Assembly: GCF_001660705.2 (NCBI RefSeq)
Contig: NZ_LYBV02000036.1
Location: 1 to 64,000, forward strand
From: Saccharicrinis aurantiacus
GTDB taxonomy: Bacteria; Bacteroidota; Bacteroidia; Bacteroidales; Marinilabiliaceae
Reading direction: 5' to 3'
DNA: 64,000 bases
Under the pieces are notes generated by a model, which worked only from the letters and a program-made list of their open reading frames with translations, was not told where the DNA came from and searched no databases. The position numbers were made by a program, and so were the translations under genes. Each line of letters starts with the position of its first letter. The first letter of the stretch is position 1. Positions 38,272-47,073 of this stretch are shown piece after piece.

Positions 38272-38297
38272 AGCCTTTATTTAATAGGCTATAAAGG
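38272..38297 (+). other. Overlapping alternative hairpins between M16 operon and rsh
   Basis: Two mutually exclusive stems are possible: AGCCT/AGGCT (38272-38276, 38286-38290) and CCTTTAT/ATAAAGG (38274-38280, 38291-38297). There is no T tract right after, so a standard terminator is doubtful. It may be a weak terminator or a leader structure for the next gene. Confidence 0.35.
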
Positions 38298-38339
38298 ATA
38301 TTCATTATCTTTTGTTAAATTTTAAGAGCATATTATTTG

Positions 38340-40562
38340 ATGAGTGAAAGTATATCTGAAAAAGATGAAAAAGAGCTAATTCGTAAAGAATTTGAATCCT
38401 TAATAGAAAACTGTCCTAAGTGTCAAACTAAGGATGGGTATAAAATGGTGAAAAAGGCTTTCGATTTGGCGAATGAAGCTCATGGTGGAGTTCGACGTAA
38501 GTCTGGTGAGCCGTATATTCTTCATCCAATTGAAGTTGCTCGAATTGCCTCTGAGGAGATTGGCCTTGGAGCAACTGGAGTTTCAGCAGCTTTATTGCAC
38601 GATGTAATTGAAGATACAGATTATACCTATGAGGACTTAAGCCATATTTTTGGCGAAAAAGTAGCTTCTATTGTTGATGGCCTTACCAAATTAGATGGTG
38701 TTTTCGATAAAAATAAATCAGCTCAAGCTGAGAATTTTCGAAAGTTGCTTCTAACTATGATTGAAGATATCCGAGTTATATTAATTAAACTCGCAGATAG
38801 ACTTCATAACATGCGAACTCTTGGGTCAATGCCCGAGCATAAGCGACTTAAAATTGCGGGTGAAACATTATTTATGTTTGCCCCATTAGCACATCGTTTG
38901 GGTTTACATGCCATCAAAACTGAGCTTGAAGATTTAAGTCTCAAGTACGAGCACCCTTCTATTTATAATGATATAACTAGCAAAATTGAATCGAAGGAAC
39001 TTCAGAATAAAGATATTCTTGAAAAATTTATTGATCCAATTAAAAGTATTCTCGATGATGCGGGAATTAATTATGAAATAAAATCTCGACCAAAATCAGT
39101 ATTTTCCATATGGACAAAGATGCAGAAGCAGAATGTTACTATTGATGAGATATACGATTTATTGGCCATTCGGATTGTTTTCAGAAGTAATGAACTGTTG
39201 CCAGAAAAGGCACAATGCTGGAATATATATTCTCTTATAACGGATATTTATAAACCAAAACCTGATCGATTAAGGGATTGGGTTAGTACGCCAAAAGCAA
39301 ATGGCTACGAAGCTTTGCATGCTACGGTTATGGGTCCTCGCGGAAAGTGGGTTGAAATTCAGGTTAGAAGTGAGCGAATGCACGATATTGCTGAACGTGG
39401 TTTTGCAGCTCATTATAAATATAAAGGTTTAAGTGAGAAAGAGTCTGAACTTGAAAATTGGTTGCAGAGAATCAGAGACTTGCTTGAAAATCCATCTCAA
39501 GATTCGCTTGAGTTTATGGATGATTTTAAGTTGAACCTGTTTTCTTCTGAAATTTCAATATTCACACCTAAAGGTGATGTGAAAGTATTACCTAAAGGAG
39601 CAACCGTTTTAGATTTTGCTTTTGATATTCACACGCATTTAGGACACAAATGTATTGGTGCTAAGGTTAATTACAAATTAGTACCTGTCAGTCACGTTTT
39701 GAAAAGTGGCGATCAGGTTGAGATTATCACTTCAGAAAAGCAAACGCCTAAGTATGAATGGTTATCTACCGTGACTACTGCCAAAGCAAAAACCAGTATT
39801 AAATCGGTTTTTAAGAAAGAACGTAAGGAGCTTGTTAGTAAAGGAGAGCAGTTGCTTCAAAGCGAACTATCAAAAAAGAAACTTACCATACACAAACGTA
39901 TTTTAGATAAGATTCTGCACTATTATAAAATTGAGAAAAAAGACGAGCTTTATTTTAAAATTGCATCAGATAAAATTTCTTTAAAAGATTTAGATAAAGT
40001 TCTTCGTAAAAAAACCACGAATAAGTGGATAAAATATTGGACTTTATCTTTTGGAGCCGGAAAAAAGAAGGAAACTCCGAAACCTAAAATAGACAAGCGC
40101 AAATCTGTAATATTAACTGATGATACAGATAAGAATGATTATATAATCGCCTCATGCTGTAATCCAATTCCGGGTGATGATGTTGTTGGGTATGTAGATG
40201 AGGACCAAAAAGTAATACTGCATAATAGAAAATGTCCGGTTGCCTTAAAGTTAATGTCTAGCCAAGGAAATAAATTGGTTTCAGCGGAATGGTCAACCCA
40301 TAAGCTACTATCATTTCTCGCCATTATTAAATTAACAGGTATTGATCAGATGGGTATTGTAAGTAAGATTACAAAGGTAATTTCCGATGATCAGAACGTA
40401 AATATGCGATCCATTAATTTTGAAAGTCACGATGGTATATTTGAAGGGAATATTTTTTTGTACATCCATAATGTTGAGGATTTGAATAATTTGATATACA
40501 ATATTATGAGGATAAAAGGGGTGCATACTGTTGAGCGGCAAGAGCGAATGCAACAGCAATAA
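38340..40562 (+). CDS. rsh: Bifunctional (p)ppGpp synthetase/hydrolase (RelA/SpoT homologue)
   Basis: A 740-residue stringent-response enzyme. The N-terminal HD hydrolase domain is intact (H87-D88 in LLHDVIEDTDYTYE, plus LADRLHNMRTL). The synthetase domain has SRPKSVFSIWTKM, YDLLAIRIVF and WVEIQVRSERMHDIAE. A TGS domain (about 395-460, IFTPKGDVKVLPKGATVLDFAF), a helical/zinc-finger-like region with CCNPIPGDDVVGY, and a C-terminal ACT domain follow. Both activities therefore look functional. TTG at 38337 also opens the frame, but the ATG right after it is preferred. A hairpin terminator follows at once. Confidence 0.95.
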   Translation: MSESISEKDEKELIRKEFESLIENCPKCQTKDGYKMVKKAFDLANEAHGGVRRKSGEPYILHPIEVARIASEEIGLGATGVSAALLHDVIEDTDYTYEDLSHIFGEKVASIVDGLTKLDGVFDKNKSAQAENFRKLLLTMIEDIRVILIKLADRLHNMRTLGSMPEHKRLKIAGETLFMFAPLAHRLGLHAIKTELEDLSLKYEHPSIYNDITSKIESKELQNKDILEKFIDPIKSILDDAGINYEIKSRPKSVFSIWTKMQKQNVTIDEIYDLLAIRIVFRSNELLPEKAQCWNIYSLITDIYKPKPDRLRDWVSTPKANGYEALHATVMGPRGKWVEIQVRSERMHDIAERGFAAHYKYKGLSEKESELENWLQRIRDLLENPSQDSLEFMDDFKLNLFSSEISIFTPKGDVKVLPKGATVLDFAFDIHTHLGHKCIGAKVNYKLVPVSHVLKSGDQVEIITSEKQTPKYEWLSTVTTAKAKTSIKSVFKKERKELVSKGEQLLQSELSKKKLTIHKRILDKILHYYKIEKKDELYFKIASDKISLKDLDKVLRKKTTNKWIKYWTLSFGAGKKKETPKPKIDKRKSVILTDDTDKNDYIIASCCNPIPGDDVVGYVDEDQKVILHNRKCPVALKLMSSQGNKLVSAEWSTHKLLSFLAIIKLTGIDQMGIVSKITKVISDDQNVNMRSINFESHDGIFEGNIFLYIHNVEDLNNLIYNIMRIKGVHTVERQERMQQQ

Positions 40563-40570
40563 TATATATG

Positions 40571-40597
40571 AAGGAGAAACGGTAGTTTCTCCTTTTT
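40571..40597 (+). terminator. Terminator of rsh
   Basis: A perfect 10-bp stem AAGGAGAAAC/GTTTCTCCTT (40571-40580, 40585-40594) with loop GGTA is followed by T residues. Confidence 0.88.
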
Positions 40598-40716
40598 CTT
40601 TTTGGACTACTTCAATTTTCTTTTTATCTTATACATATTATATTTTATTTATTTAGGACAAGTATTATGATGATTTGACCTAACGTTTGTAGTTTAACCA
40701 TTTAAATGATTTAGTT

Positions 40717-41418
40717 ATGGATAATGTGTTTTTAAAATATATGAAAGAAAGAGAAGGGAAAACTAAACCTACTTCATCTGTTGATTTTTCACAAGGTCCA
40801 GTCATTACTATTTCAAGAGAATATGGCTGCCCTGGTAAAAGGATTGGTGAACAGCTTTATCGCGTTATCAATGATAAATTAACTCGTGAAAATCGCACTG
40901 CTAATTGGAAATGGCTTAGTAAAGAAATCATAGAGCAATCGGCAAAAGAATTAAAACTATCGAGTGAATTAACAAAGCACTTGTCTGATTATAAAAAACA
41001 AGGTTTCTTCGACAATTTGGCTCTATTCTTTTCTGAAGATTATTACCCGGGCGAAACCAAAATAAAGAATACAATTGCTAATTTTATTCATAATGCTGCA
41101 GAAGAAGGAAATGTTGTAATAGTAGGAAGAGCAGCCGAAGCCATCACTAAAAACTTTAAGCAATCGATACATATTAAATTGGTTGCACCACTGCAGTGGA
41201 GAGCTGAAATTTTGAGTCATACTTTAGGGATATCTCTTGGGGAGGCCGAAAGAGAAGCTTTGGCAATGGATGAGCGCCGCATGAAGTTCAGAGAATATTT
41301 TGAGAGAGGTGTGCCAGATGTTCAGTTTTATGATGCTTCGTTTAATTGTAAAGAAATGACGGATGATGAAATTATTGAGCTAATTATTATACTGGCAGAA
41401 ACAAGAGGGATAATTTAA
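40717..41418 (+). CDS. Cytidylate kinase-like family protein
   Basis: A 233-residue P-loop kinase-like protein. The first strand and loop ITISREYGCPGKRIGEQL correspond to the glycine-rich loop of the cytidylate-kinase-like family, which differs from classical Cmk. VVIVGRAAEAITKNF forms the central strand, and RAEILSHTLGISLGEAEREALAMDERR matches the lid region. The real nucleotide substrate is unknown, since these proteins usually accompany a separate canonical Cmk. Single gene, convergent with the phosphatase gene. Confidence 0.82.
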   Translation: MDNVFLKYMKEREGKTKPTSSVDFSQGPVITISREYGCPGKRIGEQLYRVINDKLTRENRTANWKWLSKEIIEQSAKELKLSSELTKHLSDYKKQGFFDNLALFFSEDYYPGETKIKNTIANFIHNAAEEGNVVIVGRAAEAITKNFKQSIHIKLVAPLQWRAEILSHTLGISLGEAEREALAMDERRMKFREYFERGVPDVQFYDASFNCKEMTDDEIIELIIILAETRGII

Positions 41419-41425
41419 TAATATT

Positions 41426-41452
41426 AAGGGTAGTTTAACTACCCTTTTTTTT
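41426..41452. terminator. Convergent terminator overlapping the 3-prime end of the phosphatase gene
   Basis: The stem AAGGGTAG/CTACCCTT (41426-41433, 41439-41446) ends in a T tract on the + strand. Its loop and right arm include the stop codon and last codons (KKGS) of the minus-strand gene, so the hairpin is partly coding. Confidence 0.8.
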
Positions 41453-41926
41453 ATGTTCTTCTAGCTGAGAAATAAGGCCTTCACATGCATCCTCTAATAA
41501 ATCAAGTACCAATTCAAACCCTTGCGAACCTCCATAATATGGATCAGGTACATTTGTCTCTGAAAATTTAATACTGTAATCCGTCATTTTACTTAATTTC
41601 GAGATATCAGCATCTGTTTGTGCGAGATTAAATAAATCAGTCATATTACTATCATCCATTCCAATAATAAAATCGAAATTAGCAAAATCATCTTTTGCTT
41701 TTACTGGTCGGCTAATGCTAGTTAATTGGTATGCCCTCTTTTTTGCATGCTGCATCATTCGTGAATCGGCAGAATCACCTTCGTGATACCCTGTAATTCC
41801 TGCTGAATCAATATAATACTTATCTGATAATTTATGTTCCGCTAGTTTAGCTTTCATCACGGCTTCAGCGCTTGGCGAACGGCAGATATTGCCTAGGCAT
41901 ACAAATAATATTTTTGTTTTATCCAT
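41435..41926 (-). CDS. Low-molecular-weight protein tyrosine phosphatase
   Basis: A 163-residue phosphatase with the N-terminal P-loop VCLGNICRSP (nucleophile C10, R16; CX5R) and the catalytic Asp in DPYYGG. In bacteria such enzymes usually act on tyrosine kinases of capsule/exopolysaccharide synthesis, but no such genes are nearby. It lies 26 bases downstream of the ACT-domain gene in a two-gene minus-strand operon with a good promoter. Confidence 0.93.
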   Translation of the reverse strand: MDKTKILFVCLGNICRSPSAEAVMKAKLAEHKLSDKYYIDSAGITGYHEGDSADSRMMQHAKKRAYQLTSISRPVKAKDDFANFDFIIGMDDSNMTDLFNLAQTDADISKLSKMTDYSIKFSETNVPDPYYGGSQGFELVLDLLEDACEGLISQLEEHKKKGS

Positions 41927-41952
41927 TGTTAATTGTATTTGGTTGTTGTGAG

Positions 41953-42615
41953 TTAAAGCTTTCTTCTTAATTGTTTTAGCTCAGAGAATGCTCTATCTAC
42001 ATCTTCATCATTTACTAAAATAGTAAATTCGTTTGAAGTAGAAATTACCTCAATAATATTGATGCCCTCCCAGGCAACTGCTTTTAATATATTATAATAG
42101 AATCCAGGGACCTGACTGTTACTCTCGTGTAACTTTAATGTTATTGCGGACAGATTTACCTTCTTTTCTTTAAGTTCTTCCCCTTTAAAATGTTCTTCAA
42201 CTAAATTGGAGTATAAACTACTGATTACTAGATTTGATTCATGCACTCCCCGAACCATTGTATAGAATATATCAGAATGTGAAGCTACAGTTTCAAATAC
42301 TTTCATATGCCCTTTAACAAGTGTATTTGAGTTGGTATAAGTGTAATCAGTAAGGTCGGAACGGACAATAATGTCGCCCAACATATTTATCATTTTTTTT
42401 AAGTCAGATGAAAATGAATTTGCCAAATTGGGAGATAATCTGTTTAATGCCATCACTATAGCACCTTGATTGCACTCTTTGTGGATAACTTTTTCTATAT
42501 CAGGCTTTATTTTTCGGGCAAGGGCTGATACATTTATTAAACCTTCGGATAATGCTTCAGCAATAAAAGGCTTTACTTTTATGATTGATTCAACAGCTTG
42601 CGATATAGTAATCAT
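41953..42615 (-). CDS. ACT-domain protein of unknown function
   Basis: A 220-residue protein. The N-terminal 60 residues (ISQAVESIIKVKPFIAEALSEGLINVSALARKI) look like a small helical, possibly DNA-binding, domain. The C-terminal part (about 150-215: GFYYNILKAVAWEGINIIEVIST) matches the beta-alpha-beta pattern of aspartokinase-type ACT domains, which bind amino acids. There is no kinase domain. It is the first gene of an operon with a tyrosine phosphatase. An amino-acid-responsive regulator is possible, but this is inference. Confidence 0.65.
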   Translation of the reverse strand: MITISQAVESIIKVKPFIAEALSEGLINVSALARKIKPDIEKVIHKECNQGAIVMALNRLSPNLANSFSSDLKKMINMLGDIIVRSDLTDYTYTNSNTLVKGHMKVFETVASHSDIFYTMVRGVHESNLVISSLYSNLVEEHFKGEELKEKKVNLSAITLKLHESNSQVPGFYYNILKAVAWEGINIIEVISTSNEFTILVNDEDVDRAFSELKQLRRKL

Positions 42616-42653
42616 CTAACTTGTTTTGTTTTCAGTTATACTTCTAAAGACTT

Positions 42654-42684
42654 CAAATTTACGAATTGTTTAAAATTTAACAAA
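42654..42684 (-). promoter_or_regulatory. Promoter of the ACT protein/phosphatase operon
   Basis: On the minus strand TTTG (42684-42681) is followed after exactly 19 bases by TAAATTTG (42661-42654), a full match to the Bacteroidota consensus, 38 bases before the ATG. Confidence 0.72.
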
Positions 42685-42740
42685 GTGTTATAAACTAGTT
42701 TTATTTAACTACATATTTTTAGTATTGATCGAGGAAATAC

Positions 42741-42748
42741 TATATTTG
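42741..42748 (+). promoter_or_regulatory. -7 promoter element of dapA
   Basis: TATATTTG fits TAnnTTTG and lies 45 bases before the ATG at 42794. It is divergent from the promoter of the ACT protein operon. Confidence 0.5.
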
Positions 42749-42793
42749 CAAACAAGATTTGAATAACTGCAGATTATATAAAGTTTCGAGAAT

Positions 42794-43681
42794 ATGAATT
42801 TTAGTTTAAAAGGCTCAATTGTTGCGATTGTAACCCCGTTTTTAGCGGATGGAAGTATTGATTGGGATGCATATGATAAATTAGTTGAGTTTCATTTAAA
42901 AAATGGAACCGACGGTATTGTGGTGTGTGGAACAACTAGTGAAACTCCTACCTTAACAGATGCAGAAGATGAAGCATTGATAAAGCGAGCTGTTGAATTA
43001 ATAAATGGTCGTATTCCTATTATAGCGGGTACAGGCAGTAACTCAACAGATACTGCTGTTGAAAAAACGCAAAAAGCTAAAGATTTAGGTGCTGATGCTG
43101 CTTTAGTTGTAGTGCCTTATTATAATAAGCCAACTCAAAAAGGAATTTATAATCACTTCCAAGCGGTTGCAACTAATGTTGATCTACCTATTGTACTTTA
43201 TAATGTGCCGTCAAGAACTGGAGCTGGCTTATCGCCCGATACAGTGGCTAAATTAGCGAACGATTTTGATAACATTGTAGGAATTAAAGAGGCTGCTGGC
43301 GACTTAAGTTACTTTACTCAGATAATTGCAAATACAGCTGAAGATTTTATTGTTTATAGCGGTGATGATTTTTTATCAACCTCAGCTAATTATGCTGGTG
43401 CAGATGGTTGTATTTCTGTAGTTGCTAATATTATTCCAAATGAGTTTGCACAATTGATGCAATTATCAATGGAAGGAAATGTAAAAGAAGCCAATAAGAT
43501 ATTCTATAAATATCAAAACTTAATGGATTTATTGTTTATCGAGTCGAATCCAATTCCTGTAAAAGCAGCACTCGCAGAAATGGGATTATTGAAAGAAACG
43601 TACAGACAACCACTTTGTGAAATGGATGCTAATAATAAAGAATTATTAGTAGCGGAAATGAAAAAAGTAGGTTTGTTATAA
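42794..43681 (+). CDS. dapA: 4-hydroxy-tetrahydrodipicolinate synthase
   Basis: The 295-residue lyase condenses pyruvate and aspartate semialdehyde, the first committed step of the diaminopimelate/lysine pathway. The TIM barrel has GTTSETPTL (T47, T48), Y136 in YNVPSRTG with R141, and the Schiff-base Lys165 in GIKEAAGD. Length is standard. It stands alone with its own promoter and terminator. dapF of the same pathway is 28 kb away. Confidence 0.96.
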   Translation: MNFSLKGSIVAIVTPFLADGSIDWDAYDKLVEFHLKNGTDGIVVCGTTSETPTLTDAEDEALIKRAVELINGRIPIIAGTGSNSTDTAVEKTQKAKDLGADAALVVVPYYNKPTQKGIYNHFQAVATNVDLPIVLYNVPSRTGAGLSPDTVAKLANDFDNIVGIKEAAGDLSYFTQIIANTAEDFIVYSGDDFLSTSANYAGADGCISVVANIIPNEFAQLMQLSMEGNVKEANKIFYKYQNLMDLLFIESNPIPVKAALAEMGLLKETYRQPLCEMDANNKELLVAEMKKVGLL

Positions 43682-43711
43682 GAATTTATATTTTGTTGAT
43701 GATGATTGAAG

Positions 43712-43746
43712 AAGGTCTTTCTATTTATTTAGAAAGGCCTTTTTTG
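43712..43746 (+). terminator. Terminator of dapA
   Basis: A 12-bp stem AAGGTCTTTCTA/TAGAAAGGCCTT (43712-43723, 43730-43741) with one G-T pair is followed by T residues. Confidence 0.87.
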
Positions 43747-43750
43747 TTCT

Positions 43751-43758
43751 TATATTTG
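43751..43758 (+). promoter_or_regulatory. -7 promoter element of nitroreductase gene
   Basis: TATATTTG fits TAnnTTTG, starts directly after the dapA terminator and ends 17 bases before the ATG at 43776. Confidence 0.55.
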
Positions 43759-43775
43759 TTTTAAAATAAAGGATT

Positions 43776-44522
43776 ATGTTAGAAACAATACTAAATCATA
43801 AAAGTATTCGAAAATATAAGGATAAGGCAGTTGAGGCTGAGGTTCTTGATGCGATTTTAAATGCAGGAATAAGAGCATCTACAACCGGAAATATGCAAGT
43901 ATATAGTATCATTGTAAGTCAAGATACTGAAATGCGCAAGGCAATTGCTCCATTACATTTTAATCAGCCAGCAGTAAAGAATGCTCCTGTTTTATTAACT
44001 TTTTGTGCCGACTATAATCGATTCAATAAATGGTGCAAATTAAATAATGCAGAACCGGGTTACAATAATTTTCTATCATTTGTAACTGGTGCGATTGACG
44101 CTTTGTTGGTTGCACAGAATGTTTGTATTGCAGCAGAAAGTAAAGGGCTGGGAATATGTTACTTTGGTACAACAATATATACAGCTGATAAAATTATTGA
44201 TACTTTAGATTTACCTAAAGGAGTTGTTCCTATCACCACAATTACTCTCGGTTACCCGGATGAGGATCCGAAGTTAACGGATCGTCTGCCACTTGAATCG
44301 CTTGTTCATTATGAAAAATATAAGGATTATACTGATGAACAGATTGCTGCTTATTATAAAGAAAAAGAGGAGTTGCCCGAGAATAAGCAATTTGTATTAG
44401 AAAATAGTAAAGAACACTTGGCTCAGGTATTTACAGATATAAGGTATAAAAAATCAGATAATGAGGCCTTTAGTAAAGTTTTGTTATCAGTACTTGAAAA
44501 ACAAGGTTTCATGAATCAATAA
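43776..44522 (+). CDS. Nitroreductase-family NAD(P)H-dependent FMN oxidoreductase
   Basis: A 248-residue NfsA/FRP-like flavoprotein. The N-terminal HKSIRKYKDKAVE and AGIRASTTGNMQVY segments bind FMN, as do the GAIDALLVAQNVCIAAESKGLGICYFG helix and the TITLGYP strand. The C-terminal extension (ESLVHYEKYKDYTDEQIAAYYKEKE) is typical of the NfsA-like group. The physiological substrate (nitroaromatics, quinones, flavins) cannot be told from sequence. Confidence 0.88.
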   Translation: MLETILNHKSIRKYKDKAVEAEVLDAILNAGIRASTTGNMQVYSIIVSQDTEMRKAIAPLHFNQPAVKNAPVLLTFCADYNRFNKWCKLNNAEPGYNNFLSFVTGAIDALLVAQNVCIAAESKGLGICYFGTTIYTADKIIDTLDLPKGVVPITTITLGYPDEDPKLTDRLPLESLVHYEKYKDYTDEQIAAYYKEKEELPENKQFVLENSKEHLAQVFTDIRYKKSDNEAFSKVLLSVLEKQGFMNQ

Positions 44523-44629
44523 GTGAAGTTTTGTCGGTTCATTTTTATGGTGAATCACAGAAATAAGTGGTTTTCTCAATGAATAAGTGTCGTTAGTCAA
44601 TTAACATAAGGAATATCAAAAGTGATGCA

Positions 44630-44750
44630 TATATTTGTTTATCAAATTTAGAATTCTATTTGTTTATAAAGTGTTGTGTCTTTATAAATAATGTGTGTGT
44701 TAGTTGATAGTATAAAGGCTAGTGTCGGTGGGCATTAGCCTTTGCTTTTT
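44630..44750 (+). ncRNA. Candidate small RNA with own promoter and terminator
   Basis: TATATTTG (44630-44637) fits the -7 motif. Downstream is a perfect inverted repeat TTTATAAAG/CTTTATAAA (44663-44671, 44680-44688). An intrinsic terminator follows, with arms AAAGGCTAGTG/CATTAGCCTTT (44714-44724, 44733-44743) and a T tract to about 44750. The predicted transcript is about 100 nt with two hairpins. No -33 TTG is evident, so alternatively this is the long 3-prime end of the nitroreductase message. Confidence 0.4.
44714..44750 (+). terminator. Intrinsic terminator upstream of tex
   Basis: An 11-bp stem with one G-T pair, loop TCGGTGGG and following T run. It lies 190 bases after the nitroreductase stop, so it either ends a long 3-prime UTR or a separate small transcript. 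Confidence 0.82.
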
Positions 44751-44907
44751 TATAAAGCTGTGTGATTTTTGTAATGCAAACAGTTTTACAGTATCATTAT
44801 TCACATTTTTTTTTCATAAACTATTTATAAATCTTCCTCTGCAATATTTAATGTATTATTGGTATAATTGCGTTTCATAAGTAAATTCAGTACAATCAAT
44901 AAAATAT

Positions 44908-47040
44908 ATGATTACACAAATTGTTGCCATAATAGCAAACGAATTAAAGCTACAAGAGAAGCATGTTTCACAGGTTGTTAATCTTTTAGGAGAAGGTGCC
45001 ACAGTTCCGTTTATTAGTCGTTATCGTAAGGAGATGACAGGTAGTATGGATGAAATGAAGGTGGCAGATGTAAAGGAGCGATTTGAGAAGTTACAAGAAC
45101 TACAGAAACGTAAAGAAACCATTTTAAAAACCATTGAAGAGCAAGGGAATTTAAGTGCAGATTTAAAAGCTCAAATCGAAAATACATTCTCATCTACAGA
45201 GCTTGAAGATATTTATCTACCCTATAAACCGAAGCGAAAAACACGTGCTGTAAAAGCCAAAGAAAAAGGTTTAGAACCCTTGGCTAAAATATTGATGAAA
45301 CAATATGAGCGCGATGTGGAATCTAAGGCCGCGCAATTTGTAAAAGGTGATGTTTCTGATATTGATGAAGCATTACAAGGTGCACGTGATATTATTGCTG
45401 AATGGATCAGTGAAAATGGAACGGTTCGTCATATAGTTCGATCGGGTTATGGACGAGATGCGGTTGTAAGTTCAAAATTGGTTAAGGGAAAAGATGTTGA
45501 AGGTGCAAAGTATAGTGATTACTTTGAATTTAGTGAAGCCTTAAAAAAGTGTCCGTCGCATCGCTTATTGGCTATTAGACGCGGAGAGAAGGAGGGTATA
45601 TTAAAAGTTAATATCACCCCAGATGCAGAAAGAATTCAAGAGCGTTTGGATCGTTTTTATGTGAAAGGAAACACCGAAGCTTCTAATCAAGTTCAATTAG
45701 CAATAACTGATGCTTGTAAGCGATTGTTATTTCCTTCAATAGAAACAGAGTTTTCTAATTTGTCAAAGCAAAAAGCAGATGAAGAGGCCATTGATGTGTT
45801 TGCGAAAAACTTGCGTCAATTATTATTGTCGTCACCTTTGGGGCAAAAACGAGTGTTGGCTATCGACCCAGGTTTTAAATCAGGCTGTAAGGTAGTTTGT
45901 CTTGATGCGCAAGGAAATTTACAGCATAACGAAAATATTTATCCACATCCGCCACAGCGCGATACTAAAGTAGCAGCCAAAAAAATATCTTCAATGGTGG
46001 ATGCCTATAAAATTGAGGCAGTAGCCATTGGAAATGGAACCGCTTCGCGCGAAACGGAAAGCTTTATTCGTAATTTGAAATACAATAGGGATATACAAGT
46101 ATTTGTGGTAAGTGAAGATGGCGCCTCAGTCTATTCAGCAAGTAAAGTGGCTAGAGATGAGTTTCCGCAGTACGATGTAACAGTTCGCGGTGCTGTATCA
46201 ATAGGACGCAGGTTAATGGATCCATTGGCCGAGTTGGTGAAGATAGATCCAAAATCGATTGGTGTAGGCCAGTATCAACACGATGTGGATCAGAATGCTT
46301 TAAAATCATCATTAGATGGTGTGGTTGAATCGTGCGTTAATAAAGTTGGGGTAGATTTAAATACATCAAGTATGCATTTGCTTACCTATGTATCGGGATT
46401 AGGTCCTCAATTGGCTAAAAATATTGTGGAATTCAGAAAAGAAAATGGAGCTTTTACATCTCGTGCTCAACTTAAAAAAGTGCCTCGTTTGGGTGCAAAA
46501 GCCTTTGAGCAGGCTGCAGGTTTTTTGAGAATTACAGATGCTAAAAATCCATTGGATAATTCGGCTGTTCACCCAGAATCATATGCAACAGTGCAACAAA
46601 TGGCCAAGGATAACAATTGTGCTGTGACTGAATTAATAAGTGATACAGAAAAACGAAAGAGCATTAAATTAAATGATTATATAAGTGATACAATAGGATT
46701 GCCAACCCTGAAGGATATTATTGATGAGCTAGAAAAACCAGGGCGTGATCCGCGTCAGATTATTAAGGTTTTTGAGTTTGAAAAAGGTATTTTCTCAATT
46801 GACGATTTATATGAAGGGATGACCTTGCCTGGTATTGTCACTAATATTACAAAGTTTGGTGCTTTTGTTGATATCGGTGTAAAACAGGATGGACTGGTTC
46901 ATATTTCGCAAATGGCTGATCGTTTTATCAGTGACCCTAATGATGTAGTTCATCTGCATCAGCATGTGAAGGTTAAAGTGACAGAAGTAGATAAATCGCG
47001 CAAGCGAATTCAATTATCAATGAAAGAAGCTGACGTTTAA
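44908..47040 (+). CDS. tex: Tex family transcription accessory protein
   Basis: A 710-residue nucleic-acid-binding protein. The N-terminal Tex helical domain has TVPFISRYRKEMTG and LPYKPKRKTRA. The YqgF-like domain starts near residue 315 with RVLAIDPGFKSGCKV. Helix-hairpin-helix repeats follow (YVSGLGPQLAKNIVEFR, KVPRLGAKAFEQAAGFLRI). A C-terminal S1 domain (about 635-705: MTLPGIVTNITKFGAFVDIG) ends the chain. Family members bind RNA and affect transcription; the precise role is not settled. Monocistronic. Confidence 0.95.
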   Translation: MITQIVAIIANELKLQEKHVSQVVNLLGEGATVPFISRYRKEMTGSMDEMKVADVKERFEKLQELQKRKETILKTIEEQGNLSADLKAQIENTFSSTELEDIYLPYKPKRKTRAVKAKEKGLEPLAKILMKQYERDVESKAAQFVKGDVSDIDEALQGARDIIAEWISENGTVRHIVRSGYGRDAVVSSKLVKGKDVEGAKYSDYFEFSEALKKCPSHRLLAIRRGEKEGILKVNITPDAERIQERLDRFYVKGNTEASNQVQLAITDACKRLLFPSIETEFSNLSKQKADEEAIDVFAKNLRQLLLSSPLGQKRVLAIDPGFKSGCKVVCLDAQGNLQHNENIYPHPPQRDTKVAAKKISSMVDAYKIEAVAIGNGTASRETESFIRNLKYNRDIQVFVVSEDGASVYSASKVARDEFPQYDVTVRGAVSIGRRLMDPLAELVKIDPKSIGVGQYQHDVDQNALKSSLDGVVESCVNKVGVDLNTSSMHLLTYVSGLGPQLAKNIVEFRKENGAFTSRAQLKKVPRLGAKAFEQAAGFLRITDAKNPLDNSAVHPESYATVQQMAKDNNCAVTELISDTEKRKSIKLNDYISDTIGLPTLKDIIDELEKPGRDPRQIIKVFEFEKGIFSIDDLYEGMTLPGIVTNITKFGAFVDIGVKQDGLVHISQMADRFISDPNDVVHLHQHVKVKVTEVDKSRKRIQLSMKEADV

Positions 47041-47052
47041 ATTTTTTCATCA

Positions 47053-47073
47053 CTCGGGGATTAATTCCCCGAG
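47053..47073 (+). terminator. Probable terminator of tex
   Basis: A perfect 8-bp GC-rich stem CTCGGGGA/TCCCCGAG (47053-47060, 47066-47073) with a 5-base loop stands 12 bases after the stop. The following sequence is only moderately T-rich. Confidence 0.6.

Larger units (their letters stand above)
44523..44907. other. Intergenic region with candidate small RNA
   Basis: No reading frame is supported in this 385-base stretch. Its 5-prime part is plain AT-rich DNA. The middle carries a promoter-like box, two hairpins and a terminator (listed separately), and the last 150 bases lead to tex without a clear consensus box. Confidence 0.5.
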
